A stretch of 64,000 bases of DNA, from NCBI RefSeq assembly GCF_013520865.1, contig NZ_JACDXJ010000001.1, positions 4,015,501-4,079,500 on the forward strand, written 5' to 3'. The notes under the pieces were generated by a model that ran no database searches, was not told the DNA's origin, and saw nothing but the letters and a program-made list of their open reading frames with translations. How positions within the stretch are numbered: the stretch's first letter is position 1; each line of letters opens with the position of its first letter. Shown piece after piece: positions 61,990-64,000 of this stretch. Source of the DNA: Microvirga mediterraneensis. GTDB taxonomy: Bacteria; Pseudomonadota; Alphaproteobacteria; Rhizobiales; Beijerinckiaceae. A program made the translations under genes and the position numbers.

Positions 61990-63102
61990 TCAGTGCAACA
62001 TCGGATAATAGGTGAGCCGTTCGCTTGCCAGCGTGAGTCCCAGGCCCGGCAGAACCCTCTCGTAAAGGATGTGCGCGCCTACCTTACGGCCCGCCTCGAA
62101 CTCGTCGTAGAGCGTCAGGCAAACACCGTGGGACAGCATCACGGTCGCGCGCGGCAGCTTGCCGATGGCAGCGGCAGCTTTGGTGGCGCGAACCAGCTTG
62201 TCCGACGGCACCTTGAACTTGTTGTCGCCGATCTCGGCCCGAACGGCTTCGTGAATCGCGGTGACGCTCTCGGGCTCGTCGTTCTGATAAAGGCGGGTCG
62301 CTTTGGCGGCCGCCCCTATGATGGCACGCGCGGCGTTCGGATCGGTCCTCGCGAATTCCTTATGCACTTCGAGCGCAAAGGAGTTGAGAGCCCAACTGAT
62401 CGAGCCGAGAGTGAAGTTTTCCTGGAAATTCAGACTTGGAGAAGCGGTCGTGTCCGTGATGCTCGCGCTCATGTTCTTGCGGCCGAGGCTGACGAGCGTC
62501 ACCGAGACCGATTGTCCCGACCAGAGCCCCTCCCACTCTTCGGGCTTCTTCGAAGTGTTGATCCGTGATGTACGAGGACCCGTTCCCTGAGGTCCGAAAA
62601 GTGGGCTGCTCACGTGCTGCGGCTTACGCCTGATCGCAAAGACCGCATTGGCATCGTTGGCGATCGGCGCATTGGCGATGATGTAGGGCGGGAACAGGAT
62701 GGCATCGATCCAAGCCTCCACATCGCCATCCGTCATCTTCACCCAATTCGGCGGCGGCGCGCCATCGATCTGATTGGCTCCTTCGAAGACTTCGCTCGGA
62801 TCCCCGCTGAAGTCCTCGACGATCTTGATCGACGACTCGTTGCCGCCAATGAAGGGATTGTCCCACCAGAGGTCGATGAACTCCGTCCCTGCTCCGGAGG
62901 AAATTCGATACCGGGCGCGTCCTTCCGTTCCGGTCATGAAGCCATCGGATTCGGTCCGCCACTCACCGACGGCCTTGGGCGCGACGGTTTGCGGCGGAAA
63001 CCACGGATCCGTGTAGATGCCATGATCGAGATGCTCGCTCTCACGAACAAGCGTCTCGTCGGTCAAATTCTTGAAGAAGCAATGCACGGATCGGGCGGCC
63101 AT
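61990..63102 (-). CDS. Aegerolysin-like N-terminal domain protein of unknown function
   Basis: The product is 370 residues from ATG 63102, which has AAGGAGGG 5-6 nt upstream; earlier ATGs are less likely. The N-terminal ~110 residues (SVHCFFKNLTDETLVRESEH, TESDGFMTGTEGRARYRISS and IDLWWDNPFIGGNES) resemble the aegerolysin/Crystal-ET79 beta-sandwich that binds membranes. This is pattern matching only. The rest (about 115-370) is unrecognised, with a Thr/Ser-rich middle and a C-terminal helical part (AARAIIGAAAKATRLYQ, KLVRATKAAAAIGKL). No signal peptide. Its leader is AT-rich compared with the window. Could be a toxin or antifungal effector; unproven. Confidence 0.55.
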   Translation of the reverse strand: MAARSVHCFFKNLTDETLVRESEHLDHGIYTDPWFPPQTVAPKAVGEWRTESDGFMTGTEGRARYRISSGAGTEFIDLWWDNPFIGGNESSIKIVEDFSGDPSEVFEGANQIDGAPPPNWVKMTDGDVEAWIDAILFPPYIIANAPIANDANAVFAIRRKPQHVSSPLFGPQGTGPRTSRINTSKKPEEWEGLWSGQSVSVTLVSLGRKNMSASITDTTASPSLNFQENFTLGSISWALNSFALEVHKEFARTDPNAARAIIGAAAKATRLYQNDEPESVTAIHEAVRAEIGDNKFKVPSDKLVRATKAAAAIGKLPRATVMLSHGVCLTLYDEFEAGRKVGAHILYERVLPGLGLTLASERLTYYPMLH

Positions 63103-63427
63103 GTTTCCCTCCTTTGACATCATGTCCACACAGGGCCGACGGACATCGGCCTGAGCATCAGAGACTCAACTGGACCAGGGATCGCTGTACCGTTTTAGCG
63201 CTCGCACGAAATTGCAATGCGGCCACGCCCGGAAAGAGGTACTACAGAGGAGATATGATTGTTCCGGGCAATACGTATGTTATGCGGCGCGATCTTTACT
63301 GCAACATACCATGCTTATTTTGCTACTTAACTTATATTTAGTCAATCTTCTGAAGACATGGTTCGTTTCTGAGATAAAGAATCCCGCCCGGCCTCGCATA
63401 AACTTTCACCTCAGGCGGCCGCACCGA
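63103..63427. other. AT-rich intergenic region
   Basis: These 325 bp contain an unusually AT-rich stretch (about 63280-63350) and a candidate promoter for the aegerolysin-like gene. I see no gene except a doubtful 28-codon plus-strand frame (63255-63341) that I do not call. Confidence 0.5.
63317..63345 (-). promoter_or_regulatory. Candidate sigma-70 promoter of the aegerolysin-like gene
   Basis: On the minus strand TTGACT (63345-63340) is followed after 17 bp by CAAAAT (63322-63317). It lies about 215 bp upstream of the start codon in an AT-rich patch. The -10 match is imperfect. Confidence 0.4.
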
Positions 63428-64000
63428 TCAGAACAAGCTCCCCTGCTCGTCCTCGTCGCTCGAAAGCGGCTTCTTCACCTTGGGCTTCTTCTCCTTCACC
63501 GGCGCGGGCTCCGGCCGGGCGAGCGGTTCCATGAGGCCCGGATCGTCGTTCTCGACCTTGTTCACGCGGCTGGAGACCGGCACGAGGTCGAGCCAGTCGT
63601 CGGGACAGGGACGCACGAGGCGCATTACGTCGGCGCGCTCGTCGCGCACATCGAGCCATGCGGCGATGTCGTCCTCGGAGAGGATCACGGGCATGCGGTC
63701 GTGCACGGCGGAGAGCGTTCCGTTGGCATCCGTGGTCACGATGGCGGCGGTATCGATCTCGGCCCCGTCCGGGCTCATATAGGTTTCCCACAGGCCCGCC
63801 ATCGGCATGGGCTTGCGGCTGCGCGGGCGGATCAGGAACGGGGTCTTCTCCTTTCCCTCCCGCCGCCATTCATAGAAGCCGTCTGCGAGGAAGATGCAGC
63901 GCCGGCGCTTCAGGGCCGCCTTGAAGGTCGGCTTGGTCTCCAGCGTCTCGCCGCGCGCGTTGATGACGAGGGGAAAGTCCTTCGGGTCCTTTACCCAGGA
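63428..64000 (-). CDS. SRAP (YedK/HMCES-like) protein, 3' part
   Basis: The last 190 codons are in the window; the gene runs off the right end. The frame shows the SRAP core NARGETLETKPTFKAALKRR, ADGFYEWRREGKEKTPFLIR and MAGLWETYMSPDGAE, then a Lys/Pro-rich tail ending EDEQGSLF. The family forms a thiazolidine cross-link with abasic sites in single-stranded DNA through an N-terminal Cys that is outside the window. It is often DNA-damage induced. The His corresponding to the second active-site residue is in TLSAVHDRMPVIL. Confidence 0.93.
   Translation of the reverse strand, partial: SWVKDPKDFPLVINARGETLETKPTFKAALKRRRCIFLADGFYEWRREGKEKTPFLIRPRSRKPMPMAGLWETYMSPDGAEIDTAAIVTTDANGTLSAVHDRMPVILSEDDIAAWLDVRDERADVMRLVRPCPDDWLDLVPVSSRVNKVENDDPGLMEPLARPEPAPVKEKKPKVKKPLSSDEDEQGSLF

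Noticed and set aside
62590..62606. GTCCGAAAAGTGGG inside the aegerolysin-like gene resembling hairpin arms of the repeat
   Set aside because: No second arm or flanking GAGCATCGG block; an isolated short match.
63255..63341. 28-codon plus-strand frame (CNIPCLFCY) after GAGGAG
   Set aside because: Shine-Dalgarno spacing is only about 2 nt, and it overlaps an AT-rich promoter-like patch of the opposite gene.

Overview
The window looks like chromosomal DNA of a GC-rich alphaproteobacterium of the order Hyphomicrobiales (Rhizobiales). A Methylobacteriaceae/Microvirga-like host is my inference. It rests on the gene set (TIGR02301 protein, RibB-X type riboflavin gene, SRAP, DUF2339, TlyA next to dxs, Dxs and FabI sequences of alphaproteobacterial type), on short Shine-Dalgarno sequences with many GTG/TTG starts, and on several families of GC-rich intergenic palindromes. 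I see no phage, plasmid, IS element or CRISPR array.

Layout. 1-19 kb is the more accessory part. It holds an Lrp regulator divergent from a PLP-dependent dehydratase, a tandem GNAT protein, an MgtA Mg2+ ATPase behind a CBS-BON protein, and a dead ABC-ATPase fragment that still overlaps the CBS gene. These are followed by an orphan ABC exporter membrane domain, a small c-type cytochrome, a complete yhiI-rbbA-yhhJ-type ABC export cassette, an arylsulfatase, tRNA-Gln(TTG) and tRNA-Pro(CGG). 19-30 kb holds small stress and envelope genes: DoxX, general-stress-17M-like protein, BioY, an MBL hydrolase, a DUF898/M48/DUF1499 set, MarR-patatin, an L,D-transpeptidase and a histone-deacetylase-like protein. 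30-38 kb is a housekeeping block on the minus strand (J-domain co-chaperone, FabI, histidine phosphatase, AroC, RibB-X) with divergent PdxH. 38-48 kb holds an SDR, an O-acyltransferase, two divergent citrate synthases (one with an N-terminal HTH), a broken Nudix gene, dihydroorotase and YgfZ. 48-64 kb holds a hybrid histidine kinase, a PaiB/AAC(6') pair, Tag plus an HD hydrolase, DUF2339, xseB-dxs-(SOD)-tlyA-RNA methyltransferase, an aegerolysin-like protein and the 3' part of a SRAP gene.

The most unusual material is regulatory or repeat-derived. (1) RibB-X carries an in-frame N-terminal Cro/YdaS-like HTH. A perfect 8-bp-arm palindrome lies 25 bp upstream of its start, and a strong Shine-Dalgarno precedes the internal RibB start, so one gene may encode a self-repressing fusion and a plain enzyme. 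(2) A dispersed double-hairpin element of about 112 bp is present in six full or partial copies. One copy splits a Nudix gene so exactly that deleting 113 bp restores the frame. Another supplies the last ~37 codons of tag, and another overlaps the stop codon of a DUF1499 gene. (3) A strongly self-complementary GC-rich segment upstream of aroC is not explained by any gene. (4) Two micro-ORFs of 23 and 43 codons have strong ribosome binding sites.
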